DNA from: Laetiporus sulphureus 93-53
Lineage: Eukaryota > Basidiomycota > Agaricomycetes > Polyporales > Laetiporaceae
DNA length: 64,000 nt
Reading direction: 5' to 3'
NCBI RefSeq assembly: GCF_001632365.1
Contig: NW_024468534.1
Location: 238,133-302,132, forward strand
Shown here in pieces: positions 42,108 through 53,522 of the stretch (position 1 is its first letter; every line of letters begins with the position of its first letter). The translations under genes and the position numbers were made by a program. The notes under the pieces are model-generated. The model had not been told where the DNA came from and did not search any database. It worked only from the letters and a program-made list of their open reading frames with translations.

Positions 42108-43790
42108 TTATTGGAAGAGCAGCGAGGCGGCCACGTCCAGGTTGCCTCCTGCCGCATCGAGGGTCTGTATTGCCATCTCTCTCGAGGTACCCAAACCCAT
42201 CAGTGTCTGTATCGCCTCCTCCGAATGGTTTGTTTGCGAGGGGTCTGGTCCCGCCGCCTGTCCTCTGCCTATGTCAGCACCCACCGATGTCGGAGGCGTG
42301 CCAAGGGTATGACCCGCGCCAGGGAATTGCTGACTCGGACCCGATCCCGAGCCAGACGGCTGCGACGACACGAGCGACGGGTTGCCTTCCGCTGAGTCGG
42401 CGTGCACGCTCGCGTGCGAATCACGCGCCTTCTCGGGCAGCTCATGCTCCGCGAGGAACTTGACCTCGCGACCCTGGATGCGCAGAACATTCTTCTCGAG
42501 GTCGATGCATGCTTGGTGCGCTTTAAGCATGTCCAGTCCGAAGAGAAGATCGACGTCACGGCCCTGAGGTTTAGTACGGTTTTGGTTAGCGTCGCGCTAG
42601 TGGCATGTCAATGCAGATCGGACTGACCTCGATGACGGTGAAGGAACATGGAAGGTAGAGGTCCGCGAGCTTGAGCTGCGCACTGTGTATCCGCCCGAGG
42701 ATCCGTGCTGTACCGACACCAACGGCAAGTCCGCTGAATCGTTTGTCTAGGAGTCGCATGATTCTGCAGTGATTCAGCACACTGAAAGTCATTACACTAA
42801 GATCCAACACACCCGCATGCTTCTGCACACTCTGGGCTCACTGCGAAACGGACTGCTGTCAGAGCTTGCCTGCCTCTGTGCGACGCCTTGCTACTCACTG
42901 ATGGTTTGCTGCGCTCCACTGTCAACGAATGCCTTGACGGGGTGCCCATTCACCTCCACATGTATGCTGGACCACACGTGAATATACATCCACATCGAAG
43001 AAGACTAGTCACGCACTATAGCATCGTAACCCGCCCAAAGACCTCCGGGGAATATTCCAATGCATGCTCCAGATTTTCAAGAACGGCTTGCTCGCGGATT
43101 GCCTCTTCGATGCGTCGCTGAGCCTCAACGTCAAACGGGTTAGCCGCAAGTGCCCCCATTTCGCGTTCCGCTTGCAGTTGTCTTGCGTGAGTCTGCCTTA
43201 GGAGCTCGGCGAAGCGATGGGGGTCAGACTGGGCAGCGGCGGCCATCTCAGGGTTGGTCTGAATGGAGGGCATCACTCAGCATAAGTGTCCGACGCGCAG
43301 CACGACAGGTACTCACCGACCGAAGCTGCGCCATGAGGGCAGGATCACCGAGAAGTTGTAACCGCATCATCTCAGTATCCTGTGGCGCCTCTCTGCACCA
43401 TCATGAGTGATTCGCAGCGGGACTTTAGCACATCGACGCCACGCACCTCCCTCCAACGTTAACCTTCCTTCGCAGAAGCAGCATCGCATGATCGCCGACG
43501 CCCAACCCGGCCATCGTGGCCTTCGGATTTGTTAGATCGCGCTCTTCATACGATATGCTTTGATCTGCGACTGGAATGCCCGACTAAGATTGGACACGTC
43601 GAAGACGTAGAAGTTGTGGTTATATAAAACAAACATGAATGAAGGTCGCGAGGGATGAGAAGCTGCAAGATCGATCATGGGCAATACCCACCTCTGCCTC
43701 AAGAAGGGCCATAACGTTCTCGAGCTCCATGTTCGGGTCGATCTCGACAACGAATGACTGCCCGAGGTCGGTGAAGAATGTTAGTTCCAT
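42108..43790 (-). CDS. DDI1: Ddi1-type ubiquitin shuttle / aspartic protease-like protein
   Basis: Ddi1 links ubiquitinated cargo to the proteasome and has a retroviral-protease-like fold. Exon 1 starts MELTFFTDLGQSFVVEIDPN (ubiquitin-like domain). Later exons give SYEERDLTNPKATMAGLGVG and a helical linker (ALEYSPEVFGRVTMLYINVE). The protease core is VNGHPVKAFVDSGAQQTI with the catalytic DSGA, followed by IMRLLDKRFSGLAVGVGTAR and ILGRIHSAQLKLADLYLP, then DVDLLFGLDMLKAHQACIDL. The C-terminus is a UBA domain (EEAIQTLMGLGTSREMAIQT). The protein is complete, with UBL, RVP and UBA in the expected order. The ATG at 43790 begins the ubiquitin-like fold and is therefore well supported. Confidence 0.93.
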
Positions 43791-45184
43791 GTGCGTTCCT
43801 TTGCTGTGTCCGAATGGCTACAGTCGTCGTCGCAAGCGAGATTTTGGATGAGGTTGCGCGGTGTGGAGTTAAGCAGTGTCGGCGTTCGGGTTATCCACCT
43901 GTTAACCCAGCGGCGAAGAGCGATTGGACACTACTTCGACTAAACGTTCTCTCAAGAGTGGGGAAGCGTAATGAATGATCCCGAGTAGCCTCGAGGCGCT
44001 TAAGCGCAGAGGCTTTTATGCCCAATTGCGTGTACAGCTAGACGCGTAATACAGCGAGTACGTATACCAATATTCAGTGCGACGAACGTGGACAGCAATG
44101 CATGCGGAAGGCACTAGAACATCCTCGTGCGCTACGCGAGTCGACTGTGCACTGCAAGCGCGAGGTCAAGGTCGTGCATACGACCGCGCATACTAGGTCG
44201 CCTTTTGTCTCCCGTGGGCGGGCTCAGATAAAAAGCTCCTTTAGGCCAACCTTTTCTACCACAGCATGGACTCGATGTTCCTGCGCGGCTCATCCAGGAC
44301 ACGCCTGATCGCTATGATGGCGAGATTGTAGCCACTGTGACCGTTTCAAAACGCATGCCATGACCTCAGCGGCCGAAGCGCGATGGTGCTGGAAGCGGCG
44401 ATGTGTTCTTACTTATAAACCGAGCTGTTCCTGAATATAAATTTTCAAAAGCGAGTCCTGCTATGTAGGATGCTTGACTTGCAATAAGATTTGTGGGTAG
44501 CGTGGAAGCTATATGCGCATACATTATAAGTGATGGCCAACACATCGATTTGTGTTTTACTCACCCTTCTTAGTAGCGATAGGCATCGGGCGTGACGAGA
44601 ACGGCGCGCCTGACGCTTCATAGTGCCTGCGCCGCAGGTCAATACTTCGCGATTTAAATGTGACAGGAGCATGCAAGGGAATCGTGGAGGTGGCTATTCG
44701 CTGCCAGTAGCGCAGAGTGCCAGAAGGATAGCCAGTGTAACCGCAGCTCCACAATCTGAGCCCTAGGCTTCAAAAATGACTCTGAGAGAATGTATCCAGT
44801 TGTTAGCAATCAGCCGACAAGCACGATCGAGACGACTTTAGCGCCTTCCTCTGCAAAAGGCTCGTGCGCTTGAAAATAGTGGCGAAAGCAAAAGAAGAGT
44901 GACAATGCCCTGGCGATGGTGTTGAAATAGATAGCATTCATTACCAGTGTTACACGTGGTCTGTCGAGAGATCTGTTGTAGTGCACTGTTCTTGTGGGAC
45001 AGGTTGACGACACGATTTCCGTGGTGGCGGAAGGTTCTATCGCGTAGCGGACATCTCTATCTATGATATAAAAACCTCTGAGTTACCGACCAGTGCGTCG
45101 CCCTGCTATATTGCTCCGGAACAAGGACGAGCTGCACGTCAGTGGCATCGTCAGAGTGGGTACAGACATGCAGAAAAACGGGAC
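43791..45184. other. 1.4-kb spacer, DDI1 to ATG29
   Basis: It holds the DDI1 promoter and the ATG29 3' UTR. Small frames on both strands (for example 44102-44308, 44445-44672) are not recognisable. No RNA gene or repeat is seen. Confidence 0.45.
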
Positions 45185-46809
45185 TCACAGTCGCGACCCA
45201 CCCGCGCCCCGCGACATCAATGCACTCGCACTCTCGAATGCAGATGCCGACAGACTTGCATCTGCAGTGACCGTATGAGTGTCACGAGCGCGCGCATATG
45301 GCCGAGAGACGCGACGAACCGCTCAAGTCGCTGAAGCTCGACGCTTGGCTTCCTTGCTCACTGAGCGCGCTATGCTGCGTGTTACCCGCAGAGCCCAAGT
45401 CCATCCGCCACCCTGGACTGTCTGTCCTTTCAGAAGTGCTTGCCAAAGTCCGCACGTGCGTCTGCCCATACGCCCGCCCAGTCGAGATTGCTGGTGGGCT
45501 GCCCGACTTATCCGGTGGGCTGAAGTGACGCGGAATCGGTGAAGTGAGACGTGAGGACGATGGTGGAGGAGATAATGGCTCTTCGTATGTATTCGCGCTG
45601 GATGATGCACGGTTGTCCGGGTGTGAACGCCAATTGGTGACCACCTGCAGATTCCGCGGCGACGAGGGAATAGACGGGATAGAGCCCTGCGCCGAGCGCG
45701 AGCTCATACTCGAGAGGCTTTGCTGACTCCTCGACGTGCGTTGTTGAGCGCCCGGGTAGTATGCAGAGGAATACGAAAGAGGTCCCGCACGCCCGCGGTC
45801 CTGCATCTGTGCCTTTCCTTTGTCCTTGCTAGTGGACGAAACCAGTCCGAGCGCATCCTTCGTCATCATGAGCTGCAGCTCCTTCAGCTTCCGCTCAAGG
45901 GCCTCTTGCTCCTCCGCCTTCCGGTCTTCCTCCTCTTCTTTCCGCGCCTCCTCTTCATCCTCGCTCTCATCGCTATGCTCGTCGTCTCCAAGCCCGTTCG
46001 CGTGATCGCCCGACTCCGCCCCGTATGCCGGTGAGAACGTTGGCGAGAGCGGACGATGAGGGCTGCCACGGCTTCTCCGCATACCCTGCAGCGTGAGAGT
46101 GGATGACGACGAAACCTTCTTGGTCGGCCGTGTGGGCGTTGTCAGTGCACCAGACATACGGGAACTCGTCTCCATAGCGTGAGATACGGACCGTTGACTT
46201 GGCTGGCGTCCCATAGAGCTTAGCCGCGCGCGCTGGCTACCTAGCGAGCTGAGACGGGCACGGACACCGAGTGGCCGCGTTGGCGTGGCGGTACCTAACA
46301 TGCGTCGGGAGGCCACTTCGGGGATACGTGGAAAGTACTCATTCGTCACTGTGGGGTGACCGGGCGGCGGGTTTCCCACAAGGTGTTGAGCAGAGGGGAA
46401 GACGACACCGGATGCCGTGGAGCTACGGACGCCTTGAAGGCGGAGGCCACGGAGGCCTTCTTCGTAGCGTATCTCAGCGCGGTACAGAAGGTAGGGCAAC
46501 GGAACTTGAAGGTGCGCAGCGAGGCCCTGCCCTTTCGTTGAGGGATGAGTACCCGACAGATGTTGAACTGGTGACGACTCACAATCGGTGCCCGCTCCTT
46601 CGATCGCGCGCGATTTAGCAATGACCTCGAGGAGGATCTGCTCCTTCTCGGCGTTCCATTCTACCTGGACTTTCCGGTGCGGAGGTTCAGCGCACGGCGT
46701 CCTGCTGAGAAGGTGTGATACGCACTCGAGGAGGGTCAGGAGGCGGGTCCTCGGGTCTGTTGTACGGTAGGCGGACTATCACTCGCACTGGAGGATGCGC
46801 TGGTGCCAT
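45185..46809 (-). CDS. ATG29: Autophagy protein Atg29
   Basis: Atg29 works with Atg17 and Atg31 at the pre-autophagosomal structure. The start MAPAHPPVRVIVRLPYNRPE is the family N-terminus. Two short introns then lead to VEWNAEKEQILLEVIAKSRA and LQVPLPYLLYRAEIRYEEGL, the conserved Atg29 domain. The rest is long, Ser/Pro-rich and mostly disordered, with an acidic coiled segment (SEDEEEARKEEEEDRKAEEQ) at about 45880-45990. The main frame stops at 45282, but an intron with donor GTTCGT and acceptor TGCAG allows a last exon SLSASAFESASALMSRGAGG ending at 45185, which looks like the usual fungal Atg29 C-terminus. The donor is atypical, so that last exon is less certain. Confidence 0.85.
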
Positions 46810-47126
46810 GTCAGATACTGCGAGTACGAGGTCTGTCGATGACTACAGGCAACGTAGAGCGAGTTCGCAGTGGCAGTGAGCGGTAGAGCACCGGAAATGC
46901 AGCAGGTGGTGGATTGAGGTAGACTATTTCAGTTAAGTCATGAGCTATAGCCAGAGCGCTAGCGCTTGATCTATTGATGAAGCAAAGCTTTCTAGCGCGC
47001 TAAGCCGTGATCAAAACATCGACTCTGCCGTGACGTCCTGCTCGTTGCCAGCCCCGACCTGGGTCAACTGAGACAGTCTTATGGTGTCGTTTTGCTCAGA
47101 GGTCAACCAAGGACGAAGCCCATACG
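46810..47126. promoter_or_regulatory. Divergent promoter region, ATG29 / YIH1-like
   Basis: This 317-bp region lies between the two start codons. It includes CGTGACGTC, a CRE/ATF-like core, about 100 bp before the YIH1-like start. No gene is present. Confidence 0.4.
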
Positions 47127-48511
47127 ATGTCCTCACGCACTCCCTCCCCCCACTTCGATTCCATCGACGCGCTGATCGACCACCTTCTCGCCGACCCGCA
47201 GCGCGAGGCAGTCGCAGCAGAAATAGGCGGTGCGCGCAGCCTCAGGTCCTCGTTCCTCTGTACGGCGCGCCTCACACGCTGCGGCCCCAGCACTCCGCTC
47301 AATCTACGGGGATGACGCCGTGAGCCTGTGGCGCCTTCCTGAAAGCAGCGAATATGCCTCAGGCAATGGAACCAGGAATCAAGAAGCCAAGGGGACTATC
47401 AGATATGAGGTGGCTACAACGTGAGTTCCGCGCATATGTTCTTGCGATGAGAATCCGAACATTCCGTTTCACCCAGCGTCTCACCACCGTCCGACCCATC
47501 CACCGATCATCCTCTCACTCTCCTCGTCTCCGTCCCCACAACCTATCCCGAATCATCCGCTCCGCAATTACAGTTGCTTTCGCGGTACATAGGCTCCTAT
47601 GGCGTCGACGCAGCGCTTTTCGGAGCCGTCCTGCGCACATACATCTCACGCGATGGCGTGGAGTGGACAGAAGGAGGTGTATGTGTGTTTGACGGTGTGG
47701 AATGGGTGCGCGAGCACTGCGTGCAATGGCTGGGCGAGAAAATGACGCAGGCGAAGGTGGACGAGATCACGAGGGAAGATGAGAAAGCTACAACGCCAGA
47801 GAGCAAAACGCCCGAAGCGTTAGAATCCGTAGAGAAGAGCCAACAACAAGATTCACGACCGGAGACTGAAGTTCACATGCCCGAAGGAGTTGAAATTGTT
47901 GTTGCTGAGCCCATATTGGACAGAAAGAGCGTATTTATCGGTCGTGCTTGTAGCATAACCCACCCATCTCAGGTTAGAATGACTTGCTTTTATCTTTGTG
48001 TCCTTGCCAGCATTTCAATGATATATTCATCACATCAACTCGACGTGCAGGTACCGCAAATACTTGCACACCTGGTGGCAGATCGTCGAATCGCCCGTGC
48101 TGCTCACCCAATTATAAACGCCTGGCGGTGTAGAGTAGGAGACAATATGCATCAAGGTACAAATGACCACGATCGCGTCCGCGCTAATGCATTGACGATA
48201 CTTCCGTCCAGACAATGACGACGACGGTGAGACTGCCGCTGGCGGACGTCTTGCCCACCTATTGCAAATTCTGGTAAGTGTACTCTGCACCGCTGGTGGG
48301 GTGCATGCTGACTTCCCGACAGGAAGTCGAAAACGTGCTCGTTATTGTCACTCGCTACTATGGCGGCATCCACCTAGGGCCCGACCGTTTCAAGCACATC
48401 AATCAGGCTGCGCGAAACGCGCTCGAGCTTGGCGGCTTTCTTGATGCACCTGGTGCAGAAGCGCACAATAGTGGACGAAAGAAGGGAAAAAGTACTCGGA
48501 CGAAGAAATAG
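47127..48511 (+). CDS. YIH1: IMPACT/Yih1-family protein (RWD plus UPF0029)
   Basis: Yih1/IMPACT proteins bind Gcn1 and restrain the eIF2-alpha kinase Gcn2. The N-terminal part starts MSSRTPSPHFDSIDALIDHL and resembles an RWD domain, with LLSRYIGSYGVDAALFGAVL following short introns. A charged Gln/Glu-rich linker (about 47760-47900) leads to the conserved UPF0029 domain: DRKSVFIGRACSITHPSQ, VPQILAHLVADRRIARAAHP, then DDDGETAAGGRLAHLLQILE and VENVLVIVTRYYGGIHLGPD with RFKHINQAARNALE. The C-terminus is a basic tail (GRKKGKSTRTKK). The UPF0029 domain is unambiguous; the RWD call rests on position and length. Confidence 0.87.
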
Positions 48512-49283
48512 CGCAATTAATGAGACTCGCTTGGATATATTTACTGCAATGCTGTTTGATTTAAAGTGCTCTGCGAGTCGCGATTTTTCCTGCTTGTTGC
48601 AACTGCTCGACGATCTGGGTGAGTCCGCAAGTCTTTAGCCTCTCTCAACGACCGTGATCAATCACTACTTGATTATTCGTGTCCTCGAAGCCTCCTTCGC
48701 CACTCACGGCAGACACCTACCGTGTGTGACTGCCTTTTTTGCGACAAACCTTTCGCAAATGTAGTTCGCTATCCTGACATTTGGATGTAAGGAAATTCAA
48801 AGCAGATTTATGATGATATTTATAGGACGAAGAATGTTGTTGTCTCCGTACGGGAAACAATTGGTTTCACGACCTACTTGAAGTAATTGCACTACTTTAG
48901 AATGAGTGAGACTCTTCAATCAAACGTCCTATGATTGAATAAGGAAACACTATCTGTCCCTGTAGTGGAAAATCAAATGTGTCAGATATCAGGAGAACGT
49001 AACATTGAGCCGAGCCCACTCATTCACTGCAGATATGGATGTCATGCGTGAGAAGATCCTATCGATGATCGAGTATGGAAGTATTTGGTGTTCCCGCGCT
49101 TGTGGGCGCATTCCTCATTGTCGCCGCCACTGGGCGGAAAGCGAAATTGGGCCACGCTCAGTGAGACTTATTCGCATCTGCAACTCCCGTCGCTTGGCAC
49201 TAGCAAGAAATCCATTTTTGAAGGTTTTTACGTCCTGGTCTTCACTTTATCGACGTTTTAACGGCACATTCAGTCATCGGGGT
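48512..49283. other. 0.8-kb spacer
   Basis: It is somewhat AT-rich with no recognisable coding sequence. It should contain the promoter of the macro-domain gene. A TTG-initiated upstream extension of that gene (from 49005) is in frame but not protein-like. Confidence 0.45.
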
Positions 49284-50044
49284 ATGGATGTCCGATTCAC
49301 TCTCCTGGACTTATCCGCGGCACTTATAGAGGAATGGCAACGCGCCTTCAATCAACACCTTCCGAATGCCGTTCCCGACAGAATAACACTCGTTCAGGCG
49401 ATGTTGGCTGATCTAAAGCCTCCTTTGTCTCAATTCGACTGCATCGTTTCGCCTGCTAATTCGTACGGTCGTCTGGATGGAGGGTGAGAGCACATTTATG
49501 TGAAGTGAGTGGCATAAAAATATTCTGACGTGCCAACAGTTTCGATTACTTCTTATCGGAAGCCATCGCGCCTGCGGACGACTTGCTGGCGCCGACCCGG
49601 CTTGTCCAGGCCACGCTGTATCGCCGTTGGCGAGGATATGCTCCTCCAGGTACCTGCACCCTTGTCTCCTTGTCTGGCTCGACTTGCGAAAACAACAGCC
49701 ATGCTTGTGCTTACATCGCCATATGCCCGACCATGCGCATCCCGGAAGTCGTGCTCTGGAATAGAGAAGTTGTTTACAATTGTGTTTGGTCGCTGTTGGT
49801 TGCGGTTGACGAACACAACCGCTCCGTGAAAGCAACGGGAGCTGGGACCGAAATTAGAAGGGTTCTGATGACGGGACTGGCAACAGGAGTCGGATGTGTC
49901 TCAGCCGAGAGGTGTGCGCAGCAAATGGCGTTGGCGATGAAGCATTTCGAAGATGCTTCTCTCAACGCGGATAAATGGAGCGCGTTGGGATGGGACGATG
50001 CCATCCGCTACACAGAGGAATCGCGCGCCACACACAGATTTTAG
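49284..50044 (+). CDS. Macro-domain-like protein (ADP-ribose-type)
   Basis: Macro domains bind ADP-ribose or its derivatives, and some remove them from proteins. The start MDVRFTLLDLSAALIEEWQ precedes a typical first strand; the core reads FDCIVSPANSYGRLDGG. One intron (about 49483-49540) joins this to FDYFLSEAI. Further blocks are VQATLYRRWRGYAPPGTCTL, YIAICPTMRIPEVVLWNREV and RRVLMTGLATGVGCVSAERC with AQQMALAMKHF. The SPANSYGRLDGG loop corresponds to the ligand-binding N-A-N/D-GGG loop in a modified form. The length (about 230 residues) suits a stand-alone macro protein of a type common in fungi. Substrate and role are unknown. Confidence 0.8.
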
Positions 50045-51554
50045 ACCTCGGGTACGCCGAAAGCAGTTCATATTACAGGAGGATTATTGCTAACACAAGT
50101 TCTCATTACATGTTAGCCAGTTTCCGAATGTGAACCGTGCTTGTGTGAACCATCTGATCCTTAGGTGGTACACACTGTATGAGAATGATTAATCACCATG
50201 ATTCCGAGGTTTTCGTTTGGGAGAGTGACTGTTTCTTAGTTATCAATTGACCTCTTATACTTGTTCTTGTCTTCTCTTCCTTTGGTGATGACTCATGTGA
50301 TGAGTTCCTAGGTGGTCAGCCCCAACATTTAAGGTACGTATAGTATTATGTGCTGTTATATGCTTGTATCTGCGTTCAAACCGCTCAACCTGTGTCCGGT
50401 CGTTTCCTTGCGGCTCCAGGTGCTCTCCTTTCAGCTGATATGACATTTTATACTCACCGTGTCGTCGCTTTTTTAGTGTTCTTCAGCGTAAGTCGATTGA
50501 CCGGCAGATACGAGGCGCGCTACATAAGCATGGCAATACGATGATCTAGGGGAACATCACTACACCACCGCTAGTGTTCCTTCCGATTTGACTCTAAGAG
50601 CGAATGACTAACGCCGCCTCGTGAGAGCTGCCGTCATTTTGACTCGAACAAAGCTGCTACTGTAATGAGTACAAGTAGTCAACATCCCTTCTATTATCGC
50701 AGCCGAGGGCATCACACACCCAGACATGGAACCATTTTTTTACAGTTACATATGCAGGCTATATCTGGTTTGGTATTTTCTCTTTACAACATGTATTTGC
50801 ATATGTTGCATTTGGCATAGTATATTCCAAGTTTGGCACTTGACTTGCTATAGTGACAAATTGGCATCATATATTTTATCCACATCTCTGGCAGAAATTT
50901 GAAATAATGTGCATGAGGTAATGCAGCATAGCATATTCATTACAAAGCAGTCTCTTGCCCCTCAGATAACAGCATATAGATACACATTCGGAGGAGGGCC
51001 ACATTCTGTGGCCAATATTTACAATTTGTACATGAAACATGGATATAATATGTAATGTTACTTTGCCACCATTGCAATTTGAATGCTAAATTTGCAATAT
51101 ACAATGCTGCATGCAACGGAAACAAATTTGTTCTCTAAAGCCAAAATACCAAACCAGATTTAGCATGCATATTGTACTGTGAAAAAGGGCTCCATGTCTG
51201 CGGTGACAAGTCCGCCGCACGCAGCATATCCATAGATGACTAATATCCGAGGATCGGGAAAAGTGTCGCAGCCTCAGGGAACCTGACTAATCAATGTCAT
51301 TGATCTCAAAGGCTTATTCTAGGAGTGCTCACGAGGACTCTGGAGAAGAAATGGCATCAGAAGGCTTCGAAAGCACGACGATCACCTGGTCAGTACATCC
51401 GCAGGCTGTCTCTGATGTTCGGGCACGGGCATTATGGCCGTGTATTCTGAGAGCGGCTGACTGTGCTCGGAAGTGGACTTTCTCGGAGCTATATAACCTG
51501 TCTCAGTATTAGCGCATCAAGGAACCATTCGTTCTTGAGCGATATTATTTGCTA
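50045..51554. other. 1.5-kb spacer with an inverted-repeat element
   Basis: There is no supported gene. The centre (50721-51200) is an AT-rich element with long terminal inverted repeats, annotated separately. The flanks contain short unrelated frames. Confidence 0.5.
50721..51200. mobile_element. MITE-like element with about 60-bp terminal inverted repeats
   Basis: The left end reads CAGACATGGAACC, then a T run, ACAGT, ATATGCA and CTGGTTTGGTATTTT. The right end, reverse-complemented, reads CAGACATGGAGCC, then TTTTTCACAGT, ATATGCATGC and CTGGTTTGGTATTTT. About 60 bp are inverted repeats with scattered mismatches and small indels. The 480-bp body is AT-rich and has no transposase frame. CAG-initiated ends recall hAT-type elements, but the 8 bp on either side (CACACACC and CGGTGACA) are not a duplication, so the class is uncertain. 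Confidence 0.75.
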
Positions 51555-52516
51555 ATGGCTACCGCAGCAACACTCGCGCCTCACGACGTACCTACCACTC
51601 TCAATTACTATGTGCCTGCGGGGGATGATGAGCCACCGTTTACATACGTTGAAAAGGCTCCGGAGGGAAGGCCGCAGACCAACACCGGCCTCGAGCCGCA
51701 TCCCGTTGTCGTCCAAGATGCGCGGGGCAGAGAGTCGGAGTTCTCGATTGACACAACTGGCTTCCACTTTGTCAAGCATGTCAGTGCGGAAAAAGACTTC
51801 GACGACGAGGAAAGGATCAAGACGGTGTACTACAAGGAGGTTGAGGAGCTGCTGAAGCGGGAAGTTGGTGCCAAGCGGGTCTACATCTTCGATCATACCA
51901 TTAGGTTAGTTCGTTTGATCTCAAAATAGCGATATCTCAGTACTCACTTTCATTTCAGACGCAGACAGCAGGATGATCGTGTCAATGAGCCCTCGGCGCG
52001 TGGTCCGGTGGTGAGTTGCTTGTCTACAGTGCACATATCGTTGCGATGAGCTCATCCTTCGCGAAACAACCTCAGGAACGTGTTCACATCGACCAGACCT
52101 TCGATGCGTCCGTGAAACGTGTGCATTATCACCTCGGAGATGAAGCCGACCGTCTTCTGAAGGGACGCGTTCGCATCATCAACGTCTGGCGGCCGATCCA
52201 CCACACTGTAGCGCACAAGCCCCTCGCCGTCTCCGACTGGCGTCACCTCGATACGGAGCGCGATTTGGTTTCTGTGCGATTGATTTATCCCCACCGCGAG
52301 GGCGGCGTCTTCAGCGTGCGCTACAACCCGAACCACCGCTGGTACTACCTGTCGAACCAGACACCGGAAGAGGTGACGCTGATCAAGTGCTACGACTCGG
52401 AGGTGGACAAGGCGAGGCTGACACCGCACTCTGCGTTTGCGGATGCGACGAGTCCGCCGGAGGCTCCGCATAGGGAGTCCATTGAGGTTAGATGCTTGGT
52501 GTTCGATAACGAATGA
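51555..52516 (+). CDS. CmcJ/AsaB-like oxygenase-family protein
   Basis: The family includes CmcJ-like and GA4-desaturase-like proteins, taken to be Fe/2-oxoglutarate-type or related enzymes of secondary metabolism. The start MATAATLAPHDVPTTLNYYV is a true ATG (an upstream TTG is ignored). Conserved blocks are GRESEFSIDTTGFHFVKHVS, EERIKTVYYKEVEELLKREV and RVYIFDHTIRRR across an intron. A second intron leads to ERVHIDQTFDASVKRVHYHL, then RVRIINVWRPIHHTVAHKPL with the typical NVWRP motif. NHRWYYLSNQTPEEVTLIKC and a C-terminal VRCLVFDNE follow. Length and order match the family. It stands alone, with no biosynthetic cluster around it. The MITE-like element ends about 350 bp upstream. Confidence 0.85.
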
Positions 52517-53522
52517 GCTGGCAAGGTGTTCGCTAGACTCTTGTATTGATGTGCCAATCTGGTGGAAGTTCGTCTTGTGTCTTCGAGCGATGAGCAGCCG
52601 AGCGGATCGTATCAGAATGTAATAACCGCATAAGTAAATACTGTTGCACATAGTAATAGCATCTGAATGCTGGAAAGCGCGATTCCTGGTGTCAATGCAT
52701 CAAAAAAAAAGTAGATACGCAAACAATCCGGTAGAACATACGCGTACAATCTCCAGCAATCCAGTAATCACACATCATGATGCTCCAACTGCCTCGAATT
52801 ATTCTCGGATGTACCATGGCTGAAACCATTTGCTCACCGGAAATGCCGGAGTTTCTTCAGAATATCGGCAGTTCATACAGAAGTGACATTAGACACGCAC
52901 CTCGCGCACGTCTGAGATCTGATGGGTCTCGCAGAGGATTCGCAGCGCATTCGATCGCTGTATCCGCTTTTTCGGGTAACGACATTATAACCTCCGGTAA
53001 AGCACAGCAATTGAGACGGGCGAGGTGGAAATTCGTTTTGGCTCATAAGAATCACGTGAGCAACGCGCTTGTGGCACTGACACTAGCGCCCACACTGCGA
53101 CAGCCACCGCCACTCGGTATGCGTCTCCCTCAACAAGATAAAGTCAAATATGAATGCAGCAAATATTCCGCAGGTACAAAGTCTTTGTTGAACATGATCG
53201 GACTATACTCAAGTTGAAAGCTATTTTCTCGCGGCTTGCTTATTTCCATAGTATCTTGCTGACTTCCGATCTTGACACAAGAGAACTGCGAAAGAATTGG
53301 CGACAACACGAACATCATTGGAGAAATACCTTTGCATCTGATTAACACCGGTGACAATCAAGCTACTTAGAAACCGCCACAGCCACAGCCATTGAATCCA
53401 TAGACTGACAGACGTTCTTGAGCATGTTCTACACAATACAATTGCATCCGCATGAAGACCTCCTCCCAGACCGGCACATGACCCGTCCATACACATTGCC
53501 AATGCCAAGGACCGTTAGCCCC
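52517..53522. other. 1.0-kb convergent spacer
   Basis: It lies between the stops of the CmcJ-like and FAH-like genes. It includes a short A run near 52702. Small overlapping frames (52777-53217 plus among them) have no recognisable similarity. Confidence 0.45.

Noticed and set aside
51549..51554. TTG start two codons before the CmcJ-like ATG
   Set aside because: Nuclear fungal genes rarely start at TTG, and ATG 51555 gives a normal N-terminus.
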